Part shown: piece after piece, positions 1 through 8,683 of the stretch
How positions within the stretch are numbered: position 1 is the stretch's first letter
Layout: every line of letters begins with the position of its first letter
Source of the DNA: an uncultured Pelagibacteraceae bacterium
Lineage (GTDB): Bacteria > Pseudomonadota > Alphaproteobacteria > Pelagibacterales > Pelagibacteraceae
Direction: 5' to 3'
NCBI GenBank assembly: GCA_902519375.1
Contig: CABYJS010000006.1
Location: 1-45,884, forward strand
DNA length: 45,884 nucleotides
Position numbers and translations under genes: made by a program
The notes under the pieces: generated by a model
Database searches by the model: none
The model's input: only the letters and a program-made list of their open reading frames with translations
Told to the model about the DNA's origin: nothing

Positions 1-2
1 CT

Positions 3-1466
3 TCTAATGAACTTGCAAGCAGAATAGATGATAGTAAAGCAAAAATATTAGTGACCGCCTCTTGTGGTTTTGAACCTGGAAGAACAGTTGAATACAAACC
101 CTTAGTTGATGAAGCTATTAAACAAGCAAATCATAAAATAGATAAAATGATTTTATTTCAAAGATCAGGTCATGAAGTAAAGTTAAATCCAGCTGGCGAA
201 GTAAGTTGGGATGAGGTTACATCAAATGCTGAGGAAATTGATTGTGTTGAAATGAGTTCAAATGAATTTGCTTATATTCTTTATACTTCTGGAACAACAG
301 GGACTCCTAAAGGAATTGTAAGAGATATTGGAGGTCATATTGTTGCTTTAAAATGGACGATGAAAAATATTTACAATATTGACGAAGGTGATATTTGGTG
401 GTCCGCAAGTGATATTGGATGGATCGTTGGTCATTCCTATATTGTCTATGCACCATTATTTAAAGGATGCACAACAGTATTATTTGAGGGAAAACCTGTT
501 GGCACACCTGATGCAGGTGCTTTCTGGAAAATTATATCTGACTATAAAGTTAAATCTCTTTTTACAGCACCAACTGCTTTTAGAGCTATTAAGAAGGAGG
601 ATCCTGAGGGAAAATTTTTTTCAAAATATGATCTTTCAAAATTTGAAAGTTTATTTCTTGCTGGTGAAAGAGCAGACCCAGATACAATTAAATGGGCAGA
701 AAATTTATTGAATGTACCTGTAATTGATCATTGGTGGCAAACAGAAACAAGCTGGGCAATCAGTTCTAATTGTACAGGAATTGAAATGATGAAAACTAAA
801 TATGGTTCTGCTTGTAAAGCAGTTCCTGGTTACGATGTAAAAGTTATAAAGTCAGATCAGAATTTAGCTAAACCAAATGAAATGGGTGACATAGTTGTTA
901 AACTTCCATTGCCACCAGGAACATTTCCTACACTTTGGAATGCTGATAAAAGATATAAAGAAAACTATATGTCTAACTATGATGGTTACTATCAAACTTA
1001 TGATGCGGGACATATCGATGAGGATGGTTATATATGGATAATGTCTAGAACAGATGACATTATAAATGTTGCTGGTCACAGATTATCTACTGGTGCTATC
1101 GAAGAAGTTTTATCTGAACATCAATCTGTAGCTGAGTGCGCAGTTCTTGGAATTGCAGATAAATTAAAAGGTCAATTGCCTATAGGATTAATCGTATTAA
1201 AAGCTGGAGTAGATAAAGATAACGAAACAATCTCTAAAGAATGTATTAAGATGGTAAGAGATAAAATCGGTCCTGTAGCTGCTTTTAAAGTAGCTATTGT
1301 TATTAAGAGATTACCTAAGACAAGATCAGGTAAAATCTTACGAGGTACAATTAGAAAGATTGCTGACAATGCCGAATATAAGATGCCTCCAACAATAGAT
1401 GATCCCACAATTTTAACTGAAATTAAAGAGGATCTTATAAAAAATAACATTTTAAAAGGTGTTTAA
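3..1466 (+). CDS. prpE: Propionyl-CoA synthetase (acyl-CoA synthetase), 5' end missing
   Basis: This is an AMP-forming acyl-CoA ligase of the PrpE/ACSS3 type, which activates propionate (possibly other short acids) to the CoA thioester via an acyl-adenylate. The frame is open from base 3, so the gene starts outside the window; about 490 codons are present of the roughly 630 usual for the family. The adenylate-forming P-loop YTSGTTGTPKG is at 282-314. The segment FTAPTAFRAIKKEDPEG follows at about 565-610, and VIDHWWQTETSW near 720 is typical of PrpE rather than acetate-specific Acs. The C-terminal RSGK lysine that completes adenylation, and that Gcn5-type acetylases modify in relatives, is encoded at 1332-1334. 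The last 8 bp overlap the SMR transporter gene, suggesting translational coupling. Substrate choice is inferred from resemblance to PrpE. Confidence 0.88.
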   Translation, partial: SNELASRIDDSKAKILVTASCGFEPGRTVEYKPLVDEAIKQANHKIDKMILFQRSGHEVKLNPAGEVSWDEVTSNAEEIDCVEMSSNEFAYILYTSGTTGTPKGIVRDIGGHIVALKWTMKNIYNIDEGDIWWSASDIGWIVGHSYIVYAPLFKGCTTVLFEGKPVGTPDAGAFWKIISDYKVKSLFTAPTAFRAIKKEDPEGKFFSKYDLSKFESLFLAGERADPDTIKWAENLLNVPVIDHWWQTETSWAISSNCTGIEMMKTKYGSACKAVPGYDVKVIKSDQNLAKPNEMGDIVVKLPLPPGTFPTLWNADKRYKENYMSNYDGYYQTYDAGHIDEDGYIWIMSRTDDIINVAGHRLSTGAIEEVLSEHQSVAECAVLGIADKLKGQLPIGLIVLKAGVDKDNETISKECIKMVRDKIGPVAAFKVAIVIKRLPKTRSGKILRGTIRKIADNAEYKMPPTIDDPTILTEIKEDLIKNNILKGV

Positions 1467-1791
1467 AACTTATTTATTTCTTATAGGTGCAATATTTTGT
1501 GAAGTAGCTGGAACAATGTTGCTTCCTGTATCTCAAAACTTTACTAAACTAATTCCAACAACTTTGTTGGCTATTTTTTATTTGTGTGCTTTTTATTTTC
1601 TCACCTTTGTTGTAAATAAACTCCCTATAGCAATAGTTTATGCAACATGGAGTGGACTTGGAATATTCACTATTGCAATACTTGGTTACATATTTTTTAA
1701 ACAAACTTTAGCATGGCAAGCAATTTTAGGACTTTTTTTGATTGTGATTGGTGTTGTGCTAGTAAATAGTTTTACAGTAAAACTTAACTAA
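1459..1791 (+). CDS. SMR-family (EmrE/Sug-like) small multidrug resistance transporter
   Basis: A 110-residue inner-membrane protein with four predicted transmembrane helices (about residues 4-24, 32-52, 57-77 and 85-105). Glu15 in the first helix (FCEVAGT) matches the proton/substrate-binding glutamate of EmrE (Glu14). The family works as antiparallel or parallel dimers exchanging protons for cationic drugs, guanidinium or polyamines; which substrate applies here cannot be read from the sequence. The start is GTG at 1459, inside the last codons of prpE, giving an 8-bp overlap and normal family length. Its stop overlaps the stop of the opposing dihydroorotase gene by 8 bp. A housekeeping metabolite exporter (guanidinium-type) is as likely as a drug pump. 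Confidence 0.85.
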   Translation: MFKTYLFLIGAIFCEVAGTMLLPVSQNFTKLIPTTLLAIFYLCAFYFLTFVVNKLPIAIVYATWSGLGIFTIAILGYIFFKQTLAWQAILGLFLIVIGVVLVNSFTVKLN

Positions 1792-3091
1792 ATTTTATAG
1801 GGGTTCCATCTGGTTCACCTATTATTTTACCATCTTTCATTTTTATTTTTCCAGCAATAATAGTTGAAACAGGTGTGCCCTTAAACTCAACACCATTAAA
1901 AGGAGACCATCCACATTTACTCTCTATATTTTCATTTTTAATGACAATTTTTTTATTCATATCAACAATTGTAAAGTCAGCATCAAATCCTTCTTTAATA
2001 AATCCTTTATTTTTTATTCCAAAAATTTTTACAGGATTTTCACAAACAAAATTTATTAATTGATTTAAAGATAATTTTCCTTCATTAATATGATTTAACA
2101 TTACTGGCATTAAAGTTTGCACACCTGGCATACCAGATGGAGAGTTTGGATATTCTTTATCTTTATTTACTTTTAAATGCGGTGCGTGATCAGAACCTAT
2201 GGTATCGTTAAAATTATTTTTAACTGCGTACCATAATCTATCATAATGAGACTTATCCCTTATTGGAGGGTTCATCTGTGCATAGGTGCCAAGTTTATCA
2301 TAACAGTCTGGGGCATAAATTGTTAAATGCTGTGGTGTAATCTCAAAAGTAATATTTCCTTTGTGTTGAGATAAAAAATCAATCTCTTGCTTTGTTGTTA
2401 TGTGGAGAACATGAGCTTTTTTATTATAACGCTCAGCAATACGAACTATCCTTCTTGTCGATGAAATTGCACATTCCTCACTTCTCCAAATTGGATGTGA
2501 ATGAACGTCTCCCTTTTTAATTAATTTTTTATTAACACCTAATATTGCCTCATCTTCAGAATGAACAGCAACAACTTTAGAACTATTTTTAAATACTGTT
2601 TCAATATCCTTTTCATCTGCAACTAAAAGATTTCCTGTCGAAGACCCAGCAAAAAGTTTAATCCCACAACAACCTTCTAAATTTTTTAAATCTGCGAGTT
2701 CATGGGCGTTATCCGCTGTAGCGCCAAAGTAAAAAGCATAATTGCAATACATCCTATTTTTGGCTAAATCTAATTTTCTTTGAAATTCTTTTTTATTCGC
2801 TGTTGGAGGATTAGTGTTTGGCATTTCAAATACTCCTGTAATCCCTCCGACAATAGCAGCTCTACTTCCAGAATTTAGATCTTCAGTATCAGTTGATCCT
2901 GGTTCTCTAAAATGAGTTTGAGTATCTATGCAGCCTGGTAAAACAATTAAATCCTTGGCATCTATAGTTTCTGTAGCCTCTTCAGTAATTTTTCCTATAC
3001 TTTGAATCTTTCCATCTTTAACAGAAACATCTATATTTTTAAGCACCCCATTAATATAACACTGGCCATTTTTAATTATAAGATCTAACAT
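1784..3091 (-). CDS. pyrC: Dihydroorotase, alphaproteobacterial subfamily
   Basis: A 435-residue amidohydrolase expected to cyclise carbamoyl-aspartate to dihydroorotate in pyrimidine synthesis. The metal-site signatures appear in order: DTQTHFREPG (residues 56-65), the lysine of GIKLFAGSSTG (probable carbamylated bridge), the histidines of AVHSEDE and HVLHITT, and the aspartate of GSDHAPH. The first histidine of the usual HxH pair is Gln58, leaving only His60; I recall the same DTQxHFREPG form in other alphaproteobacterial dihydroorotases, so this appears to be a subfamily trait rather than decay. Length fits the class I enzyme. No other pyrimidine gene is adjacent. It is divergent from the ygfZ-like gene (43-bp gap) and convergent with the SMR gene. 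An allantoinase or hydantoinase role is less likely. Confidence 0.82.
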   Translation of the reverse strand: MLDLIIKNGQCYINGVLKNIDVSVKDGKIQSIGKITEEATETIDAKDLIVLPGCIDTQTHFREPGSTDTEDLNSGSRAAIVGGITGVFEMPNTNPPTANKKEFQRKLDLAKNRMYCNYAFYFGATADNAHELADLKNLEGCCGIKLFAGSSTGNLLVADEKDIETVFKNSSKVVAVHSEDEAILGVNKKLIKKGDVHSHPIWRSEECAISSTRRIVRIAERYNKKAHVLHITTKQEIDFLSQHKGNITFEITPQHLTIYAPDCYDKLGTYAQMNPPIRDKSHYDRLWYAVKNNFNDTIGSDHAPHLKVNKDKEYPNSPSGMPGVQTLMPVMLNHINEGKLSLNQLINFVCENPVKIFGIKNKGFIKEGFDADFTIVDMNKKIVIKNENIESKCGWSPFNGVEFKGTPVSTIIAGKIKMKDGKIIGEPDGTPIKFS

Positions 3092-3134
3092 TTTCGAGAA
3101 AAGTAATTATATTAAAACTAGATTTATTGCAAAC

Positions 3135-4022
3135 ATGAATAATAGCGTTTACATATTAGAAGATAGATCCATTATTTATATAAATGGAGCTGATGCTAAA
3201 GATTTCTTACAAAATCTTATAAGCAATGACATAAATAAAGTTACAGATAGCTCAAGTTGTTTTGCCTCTTTGCTAACTCCACAGGGTAAATTTCTTTATG
3301 AATTTATAGTAGTTAAACATAAGTTGGGCTTCTTTATTGATTGTGAAAAAAATCAATGCAATGAAATATTTAAGCAATTAAATCTCTATAAAATAAGATC
3401 AAAAGTTGAAATTTTAAATTTGAGTAATGAATTTGTGGTCGCTAGCTTTGGATATAAAAAGTATCTATCAATTGAAGGTTCAAAAGATGTTTTGGGTTTC
3501 ACTTTTAAATATAGAGAGGATCCAATTATATTAGATCCAAGAAATAAAAATTTAGGTGCAAGATTAATTATCAATTTAGAAAAACTTTATTTATCACTAA
3601 AAAAATTAAATCTTAAAGATGATAATGTTGATAATTATTATATTAAAAGTCATAAACTTGGAGTCGTTCCAAAAAATCTGAATCAACTACAAAATAAATT
3701 ATTTGGTATTGAATGTAATTTTGAAGAGCTAAACGGTATTGACTTTAAAAAAGGGTGTTATGTTGGTCAAGAAAATACTGCAAGAATAAAATTAAAAAAT
3801 AAACTTTCAAAAAGATTATTGCCAATAGAAGTTATTGAGGGGAAACTGTCTGAAAATGAGAAGATTTACAACAATGACGTTGAAATAGGAAAAATTCTTA
3901 TATGTGATGATTACCCCTTTGGCTTAATAAAATACCAAGACAAAAATTTTGATAAAAATCAAACTTTTAAAAGTAATAATGGATCCTTTAAAATCATGAT
4001 TCCTGAATGGCTTAAAATTTAA
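3135..4022 (+). CDS. ygfZ: YgfZ/GcvT-like folate-binding protein (iron-sulfur repair, CAF17 family)
   Basis: A 295-residue protein of the YgfZ/CAF17 family, relatives of the GcvT aminomethyltransferase that bind tetrahydrofolate and help maintain certain Fe-S enzymes, including the tRNA methylthiolase MiaB in E. coli. The defining motif KGCYVGQE is intact, with the key cysteine at residue 208. The N-terminal FLQNLISNDI stretch and the Q-GKFLYEF strand match the folate-binding fold. The aminomethyltransferase catalytic features of GcvT itself are not evident, and no glycine-cleavage partners lie nearby. The ATG at 3135 gives the normal family start. The gene runs up to 6 bp before the tRNA-Leu gene on the opposite strand. 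Which iron-sulfur clients it serves here is unknown. Confidence 0.85.
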   Translation: MNNSVYILEDRSIIYINGADAKDFLQNLISNDINKVTDSSSCFASLLTPQGKFLYEFIVVKHKLGFFIDCEKNQCNEIFKQLNLYKIRSKVEILNLSNEFVVASFGYKKYLSIEGSKDVLGFTFKYREDPIILDPRNKNLGARLIINLEKLYLSLKKLNLKDDNVDNYYIKSHKLGVVPKNLNQLQNKLFGIECNFEELNGIDFKKGCYVGQENTARIKLKNKLSKRLLPIEVIEGKLSENEKIYNNDVEIGKILICDDYPFGLIKYQDKNFDKNQTFKSNNGSFKIMIPEWLKI

Positions 4023-4028
4023 GTTTTT

Positions 4029-4114
4029 TGGTGCGGCCAGAGAGACTCGAACTCTCATGGACTAGGTCCACACGGCCCTCAACCGTGCCTGTCTACCAAT
4101 TTCAGCATGGCCGC
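4029..4114 (-). tRNA. tRNA-Leu (anticodon GAG)
   Basis: Reading the minus strand from 4114, an acceptor stem GCGGCCA/TGGCCGC, a D-arm, an anticodon stem CACGG/CCGTG with loop TTGAGGG (anticodon GAG), a long class II variable arm, and a T-arm GAGAG-TTCGAGT-CTCTC are all visible. The discriminator is A, and CCA is encoded at 4029-4031, so no nucleotidyltransferase addition is needed for a first 3' end. It reads CUC and CUU codons. It sits between a convergent ygfZ-like gene and the divergent nadA gene. Confidence 0.97.
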
Positions 4115-4142
4115 AAATATGACCCACATTAAATCAATGACA

Positions 4143-4148
4143 AGAAGG
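4143..4148 (+). promoter_or_regulatory. Shine-Dalgarno sequence supporting the TTG start of nadA
   Basis: AGAAGG ends 7 nt before a TTG at 4156, a good ribosome-binding distance. The nearest ATG in frame, at 4171, would lie 22 nt away, too far for this site. This favours TTG 4156 as the start, although the ATG cannot be excluded. Confidence 0.5.
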
Positions 4149-4155
4149 TTTCAAA

Positions 4156-5160
4156 TTGATAAATTTTAATATGGAATTTAATCAAGAGGTTAAAAAAGCT
4201 ACTGATCAAATTTACCAAAAGATATCGAAGGTTATGCCTGAGATTGAATGGTCAATTCATGCCCCTTATATTCATAAAATTAATAATTTAAAAAAAGAAA
4301 AGAATGCAGTTATTCTTGCTCATAATTATCAAACTCCAGAAATTTATCATGGTATAGCTGATTTTTCTGCAGATTCTTTGGCCCTCGCAGTTGAAGCATC
4401 AAAAACTTCAGCAGATATAATTGTGATGGCCGGAGTTCATTTTATGGCTGAAACAGCTAAGTTAATGAGTCCAAATAAAAAAGTTTTATTACCTGATATG
4501 AAAGCTGGCTGCTCATTATCTTCTTCAATCACTGGTAAAGATGTAAGACTATTAAAAAAAAAATACCCAGGTGTTCCTGTTGTGTCGTATGTGAACACAT
4601 CTGCTGACGTAAAGGCTGAAACAGATGTGTGTTGTACATCTGCTAACGCAGTCAAAATAGTAAAATCATTAGGAGTTAAAAGAGTAATATTTTTGCCTGA
4701 TGACTATTTAGCAAAATACGTTGCATCCCAAACTGATGTGGAGATCATTGCGTGGAAAGGAATTTGCATTGTGCACGATCAATTCAACGAAAATGAAATA
4801 AATAATATTAGAAAAAATAATCCTGGAATTAAAATAATAGCTCATCCAGAGTGTCCACCAGATGTGATCAAAGCAAGTGATTTTGCTGGCTCAACTTCTG
4901 GTATGATTAATTACGTTAAAGATAATCAACCTAAAAAAGTAATGATGGTTACAGAATGTTCGATGAGTGATAACATACAAGTAGAAAACCCAAACGTAGA
5001 ATTTATTAGACCATGTAATATGTGCCCTCATATGAAAAAAATTACCTTACCCAAAATCTTAGATTGTTTAGAAAATGAAACTGGTGAAATTCTAATGGAT
5101 CAAGAAACAATTAATAAAGCAAGATTGTCAGTAGAAAAAATGGTCGCTATTGGAAGATAG
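4156..5160 (+). CDS. nadA: Quinolinate synthase
   Basis: NadA condenses iminoaspartate with dihydroxyacetone phosphate to quinolinate, the precursor of NAD, in the cytoplasm, using a [4Fe-4S] cluster. Three cluster cysteines align with the family: Cys119 (KAGCSLSSSI), Cys204 (WKGICIVHD) and Cys290 (CNMCPHMK), numbered from the TTG start. The early motif VILAHNYQTPEI and the HPECPP segment are also present. The length of 334 residues is normal. An alternative ATG at 4171 would shorten the protein by 5 residues; the upstream AGAAGG favours TTG 4156. nadC follows 6 bp later, so the two are probably one transcript. No nadB (aspartate oxidase) is in the window, so the source of iminoaspartate is not shown. 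Confidence 0.95.
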   Translation: MINFNMEFNQEVKKATDQIYQKISKVMPEIEWSIHAPYIHKINNLKKEKNAVILAHNYQTPEIYHGIADFSADSLALAVEASKTSADIIVMAGVHFMAETAKLMSPNKKVLLPDMKAGCSLSSSITGKDVRLLKKKYPGVPVVSYVNTSADVKAETDVCCTSANAVKIVKSLGVKRVIFLPDDYLAKYVASQTDVEIIAWKGICIVHDQFNENEINNIRKNNPGIKIIAHPECPPDVIKASDFAGSTSGMINYVKDNQPKKVMMVTECSMSDNIQVENPNVEFIRPCNMCPHMKKITLPKILDCLENETGEILMDQETINKARLSVEKMVAIGR

Positions 5161-5166
5161 CTTTTT

Positions 5167-6000
5167 GTGTCAAAAATTAGATTAAGTGAAAATTTTATTA
5201 AAGATCGAGTTAAACTCGCTCTGACTGAAGATTTATATCCTCATGGTGATATAACTTCTGGATTACTTAAAAAAGATAGAATTATTTCTGCAAAATTAAT
5301 ATCAAATCAAAAGGCTGTGGTTGCAGGTTTACTTTTTGTAAAACATACCTTTGCTCAAGTTGATAAAAAAATTAAGTTTTCAATTAAAAAGAAAGATGGC
5401 TCTTTAGTTAAAAAAGATTCATTAATTGCTAATATTAAAGGAAGAGCAAACTCTATTTTAATTGCTGAAAGGGTTGCTTTAAATTTTTTATCTCATATTT
5501 CAGGAATAGCCACTAAAACAAATCAATTTGTAAAATTAGCAGGAAAAAAATGCAAAATTTGTTGTACAAGAAAGACTATTCCAAACTATAGAGTTATTCA
5601 AAAATATGCTGTTAAACTAGGAGGAGGGATAAATCATAGGTTTAATTTAAGTGATGAATATTTAATAAAAGATAATCATATCGCAAGCTCTAACATAAAA
5701 GAATTGGTTGAATCAGCTATTAATAATAAAAAAGGAAAAAAAATTTCAGTTGAAATTGATAATTTAAAACAACTTAAAGAAATAATGGGTCTTAAATTCA
5801 ATACTGTCTTATTTGACAATATGAACATTAAAGACTTAAAGATAGGTGTAAGAATAGCAAAAAAATATTATGAAACCGAAGCTTCTGGAAATATAAATCT
5901 CAAAACTGTAAAATTAATTGCTGCTACTGGGGTAAACCGAATTTCTGTTGGAAGCATAACACACAGTGCTCCTGCAATAGATTTTAAGATAGAAATCTAA
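5167..6000 (+). CDS. nadC: Nicotinate-nucleotide pyrophosphorylase (quinolinate phosphoribosyltransferase)
   Basis: NadC converts quinolinate and PRPP to nicotinate mononucleotide with loss of CO2, directly using the product of NadA encoded just upstream. The core motif CTRKT (residues 133-137) is followed by GGGINHRFNLSDEYLIKDNH, which carries the basic residues that bind quinolinate and PRPP. The later VSVEIDN and LFDNM segments and the C-terminal ATGVNRISVGSITHS phosphate-binding region are intact. Length (277 residues) is typical. The start is GTG at 5167. The gene ends 13 bp from the stop of the opposing ppdK, with no hairpin terminator visible between them. Confidence 0.95.
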   Translation: MSKIRLSENFIKDRVKLALTEDLYPHGDITSGLLKKDRIISAKLISNQKAVVAGLLFVKHTFAQVDKKIKFSIKKKDGSLVKKDSLIANIKGRANSILIAERVALNFLSHISGIATKTNQFVKLAGKKCKICCTRKTIPNYRVIQKYAVKLGGGINHRFNLSDEYLIKDNHIASSNIKELVESAINNKKGKKISVEIDNLKQLKEIMGLKFNTVLFDNMNIKDLKIGVRIAKKYYETEASGNINLKTVKLIAATGVNRISVGSITHSAPAIDFKIEI

Positions 6001-6013
6001 ACTATCAAATTTA

Positions 6014-8683
6014 TTAATTTTTATTTTTTTTTGAAAGTTCTGCTTGTGCCGCTGCCAGTCTTGCAATAGGAACCCTATAGGGAGAGCAAGAAACATAGTT
6101 TAATCCGGCTTTTGAGCAAAAATTTATACTTTTAGGATCTCCCCCATGTTCTCCACAAATACCAAGTTTAATTTTTTTATTTTGTTTTTTTCCCTTTTCC
6201 ACAGCTATCTCTACCAAATCTTTTACCCCGTCATCAATTGATACAAACGGGTCTATTGTAAAAATCTTATTATCAATATAATCATTCAAGAATTTACCAC
6301 TATCGTCTCTACTGATACCAAAAGTAGTTTGTGTTAGATCATTTGTACCAAAACTAAAAAATTCAGCATGCTTTGCAATATCACTAGCTTTGATTGCCGC
6401 TCTAGGTAATTCAATCATAGTCCCAACTAAAAATTCAATTTTAGTTTTTTTTTCATTTTGAACTTTTTTTGCTGTATTAATTACTAGATCTTTCATAATC
6501 TTTATCTCTGCTTCTGTAGAGACCAAAGGTATCATTATTTCAGGAAAAGCTGACTTTTGCTTATTTTTTCTAAGAAATATAAGAGCTTCAAAAATTGCTC
6601 GACACTGCATTTCATATATTTCTGGAAAAGAAATTCCTAGTCTACAACCTCTATGTCCTAACATAGGATTTTGCTCATGAAGTTCATCAATCCTTGACAC
6701 AACTTCTTTAATGTCTGCTCCTACCGCGTAAGCAACTTCAGAAATTTCTTTTTCTGACTTAGGTAAAAATTCATGCAATGGAGGATCAAGTAATCTAACT
6801 GTTACAGGAAGACCATGCATAATCTTAAATATTTCAATAAAATCTTTTTTTTGATGTGGCAAAAGTTTTTCTAACGCTTTAGCCCTATCTTCTTGAGTCT
6901 TAGACAAAATCATCTCTCTTACAGATAAAATTCTCTCCTCATCAAAAAACATATGCTCTGTTCTGCATAGGCCTATTCCCTCAGCTCCAAAATCTCTGGC
7001 AGTTTTTGTATCTAATGGTGTTTCAGAGTTTGTCCTAACTTTCAATTTTCTAATATTGTCTGCCCATCCCATTAATTTAGAAAAGTCTCCTGAAATTTCA
7101 GGTTTAACTGTGGAAATATTTCCTAAAATAATTCTACCTGTAGAGCCATCAATTGTAATTATATCTCCTTCTTTAACTTCGATTGAAGATGTTCTAAAAA
7201 TTTTTTTTTCATAATTAATATCAATTTCACTAGAACCTGAAACACAAGGTCTACCCATACCTCTTGCTACCACTGCTGCGTGACTTGTCATACCACCTCT
7301 TGCAGTCAATATTCCTTTAGCTGCATGCATACCTTGAATATCTTCAGGGGATGTTTCAACTCTGACCAAGATTGTATCTTGCATCATATCATTCAATCTT
7401 TCAGCTTCCTCAGAGGTAAAAACTACTTTGCCGCTGGCAGCACCAGGAGAAGCAGGAAGTCCATTAGCAATTACTTCTATGGAACTATTCTCATCTAATG
7501 TGGGGTGTAATAAAGTATCTAAAGAATTAGGATCTATTCTTAAAACTGCTTCATTTTTTGAAATAAGTTTTTCTTTGACCATGTCAACTGCAATCTTAAC
7601 TGCCGATTTTGAAGTTCTTTTACCTGATCGTGTTTGTAGTATCCAAAGTTTTTTATTTTCTACTGTGAATTCAACATCTTGCATATCTTTATAATGAAAT
7701 TCTAATTTTTTTAAAATTTTAACTAATTCTGAATAAACTTTTGGCATTGCTTCTTCCATTGATGCCTCTTTAACCTGAGCCTCTTTTTTTGCTTTTTGTG
7801 TAATGTATTGAGGTGTTCTAGTCCCAGCAACAACATCTTCTCCTTGAGCATTAATTAAATATTCTCCATAGATATTATTTAAACCATCAGAAGGATTCCT
7901 TGTAAAAACTACACCAGTTGCGCAGTCATTTCCCATATTTCCAAATACCATAGACTGTACATTAACAGCCGTACCCCATTCAGCAGGTATCTGATTTAAT
8001 TTTCTGTAAACTTTTGCTCTATTACTCTCCCAAGATAAAAACACAGCACTAATCGCACCTAATAGTTGTTGATAAACGTCTTGAGGAAAATCTTTATTTG
8101 TTTTTTCTTTTACAGTATTTTTAAAATCTTTTATAAGACCGTCCCAATCTTCCTCGTCTAATTCAGTGTCCAACAATACTCCTTTTGTCAATTTATAGTT
8201 CTCAATTAATTCTTCAAAATGATAACTTTCAACTCCCATAACAACATTTCCATACATCTGTATAAATCTTCTATAACTATCTTTTGCGAATCTGCCGTTT
8301 GAAGTCTTGTTCGCCAAAGCTATTACTGTCTTATCATTTAAACCAAGATTTAGAATCGTATCCATCATTCCAGGCATTGAAACTCTAGCTCCAGATCTTA
8401 CAGATAACAAAAGGGGGTTTTTAAGATCTCCAAATTTTTTTGATACATCTTTTTCGATTATCTTTAACTCCTTTTTAATCTGACCAATTAATTTATTATT
8501 CAATTTTTTTTTGTCTTTATAAAAAATTTCACAAACTTTTGTTGAAATTGTAAATCCAGGAGGTACAGGAAGTCCCATTCTACCCATCTCTGATAGATTA
8601 GCTCCTTTTCCACCTAAAAAGTTTTTTGCACTTTTAATCTTTTTTGAGTCCTTAGACTTAAAATTTAAAATTAATCTATTCAT
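6014..8683 (-). CDS. ppdK: Pyruvate, phosphate dikinase
   Basis: An 889-residue three-domain enzyme interconverting pyruvate, ATP and phosphate with PEP, AMP and pyrophosphate. The N-terminal ATP-grasp domain starts with GGKGANLSEM. The central swivelling domain carries the phosphohistidine His468 in TARGGMTSHAAVVARGMGRPCVSG. The C-terminal TIM barrel carries the LGHRGCRLGI motif and the acid/base Cys843 in GICGEHGGDP. All key residues are present. The reaction is reversible, so it can supply PEP for sugar synthesis or act like pyruvate kinase. It overlaps the end of glyS by 8 bp; glyQ-glyS-ppdK is an order I recall from other alphaproteobacteria. It is the last gene of the minus-strand unit starting at sppA. 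Confidence 0.97.
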   Translation of the reverse strand: MNRLILNFKSKDSKKIKSAKNFLGGKGANLSEMGRMGLPVPPGFTISTKVCEIFYKDKKKLNNKLIGQIKKELKIIEKDVSKKFGDLKNPLLLSVRSGARVSMPGMMDTILNLGLNDKTVIALANKTSNGRFAKDSYRRFIQMYGNVVMGVESYHFEELIENYKLTKGVLLDTELDEEDWDGLIKDFKNTVKEKTNKDFPQDVYQQLLGAISAVFLSWESNRAKVYRKLNQIPAEWGTAVNVQSMVFGNMGNDCATGVVFTRNPSDGLNNIYGEYLINAQGEDVVAGTRTPQYITQKAKKEAQVKEASMEEAMPKVYSELVKILKKLEFHYKDMQDVEFTVENKKLWILQTRSGKRTSKSAVKIAVDMVKEKLISKNEAVLRIDPNSLDTLLHPTLDENSSIEVIANGLPASPGAASGKVVFTSEEAERLNDMMQDTILVRVETSPEDIQGMHAAKGILTARGGMTSHAAVVARGMGRPCVSGSSEIDINYEKKIFRTSSIEVKEGDIITIDGSTGRIILGNISTVKPEISGDFSKLMGWADNIRKLKVRTNSETPLDTKTARDFGAEGIGLCRTEHMFFDEERILSVREMILSKTQEDRAKALEKLLPHQKKDFIEIFKIMHGLPVTVRLLDPPLHEFLPKSEKEISEVAYAVGADIKEVVSRIDELHEQNPMLGHRGCRLGISFPEIYEMQCRAIFEALIFLRKNKQKSAFPEIMIPLVSTEAEIKIMKDLVINTAKKVQNEKKTKIEFLVGTMIELPRAAIKASDIAKHAEFFSFGTNDLTQTTFGISRDDSGKFLNDYIDNKIFTIDPFVSIDDGVKDLVEIAVEKGKKQNKKIKLGICGEHGGDPKSINFCSKAGLNYVSCSPYRVPIARLAAAQAELSKKNKN

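Noticed and set aside
379-711. A second open frame inside prpE in another frame
   Set aside because: Shifted reading of conserved PrpE sequence with no family resemblance; the prpE frame explains the region fully.
4029-4114. tRNA-Leu (and tRNA-Arg at 20789-20865) as integration sites for mobile elements
   Set aside because: No integrase, direct repeat of the tRNA 3' end, or foreign-looking genes lie beside either tRNA; both are flanked by core genes.
5914-6096. A short minus-strand open frame across the nadC/ppdK junction
   Set aside because: It overlaps the ends of two well-supported genes in a different frame and encodes nothing recognisable.
8476-8520. Long A/T homopolymer runs here and elsewhere as phase-variation tracts
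   Set aside because: Such runs are everywhere in this AT-rich, lysine-rich coding DNA, and the genes carrying them are intact housekeeping genes. The one broken gene, glyS, is broken by a substitution, not by a run-length change.
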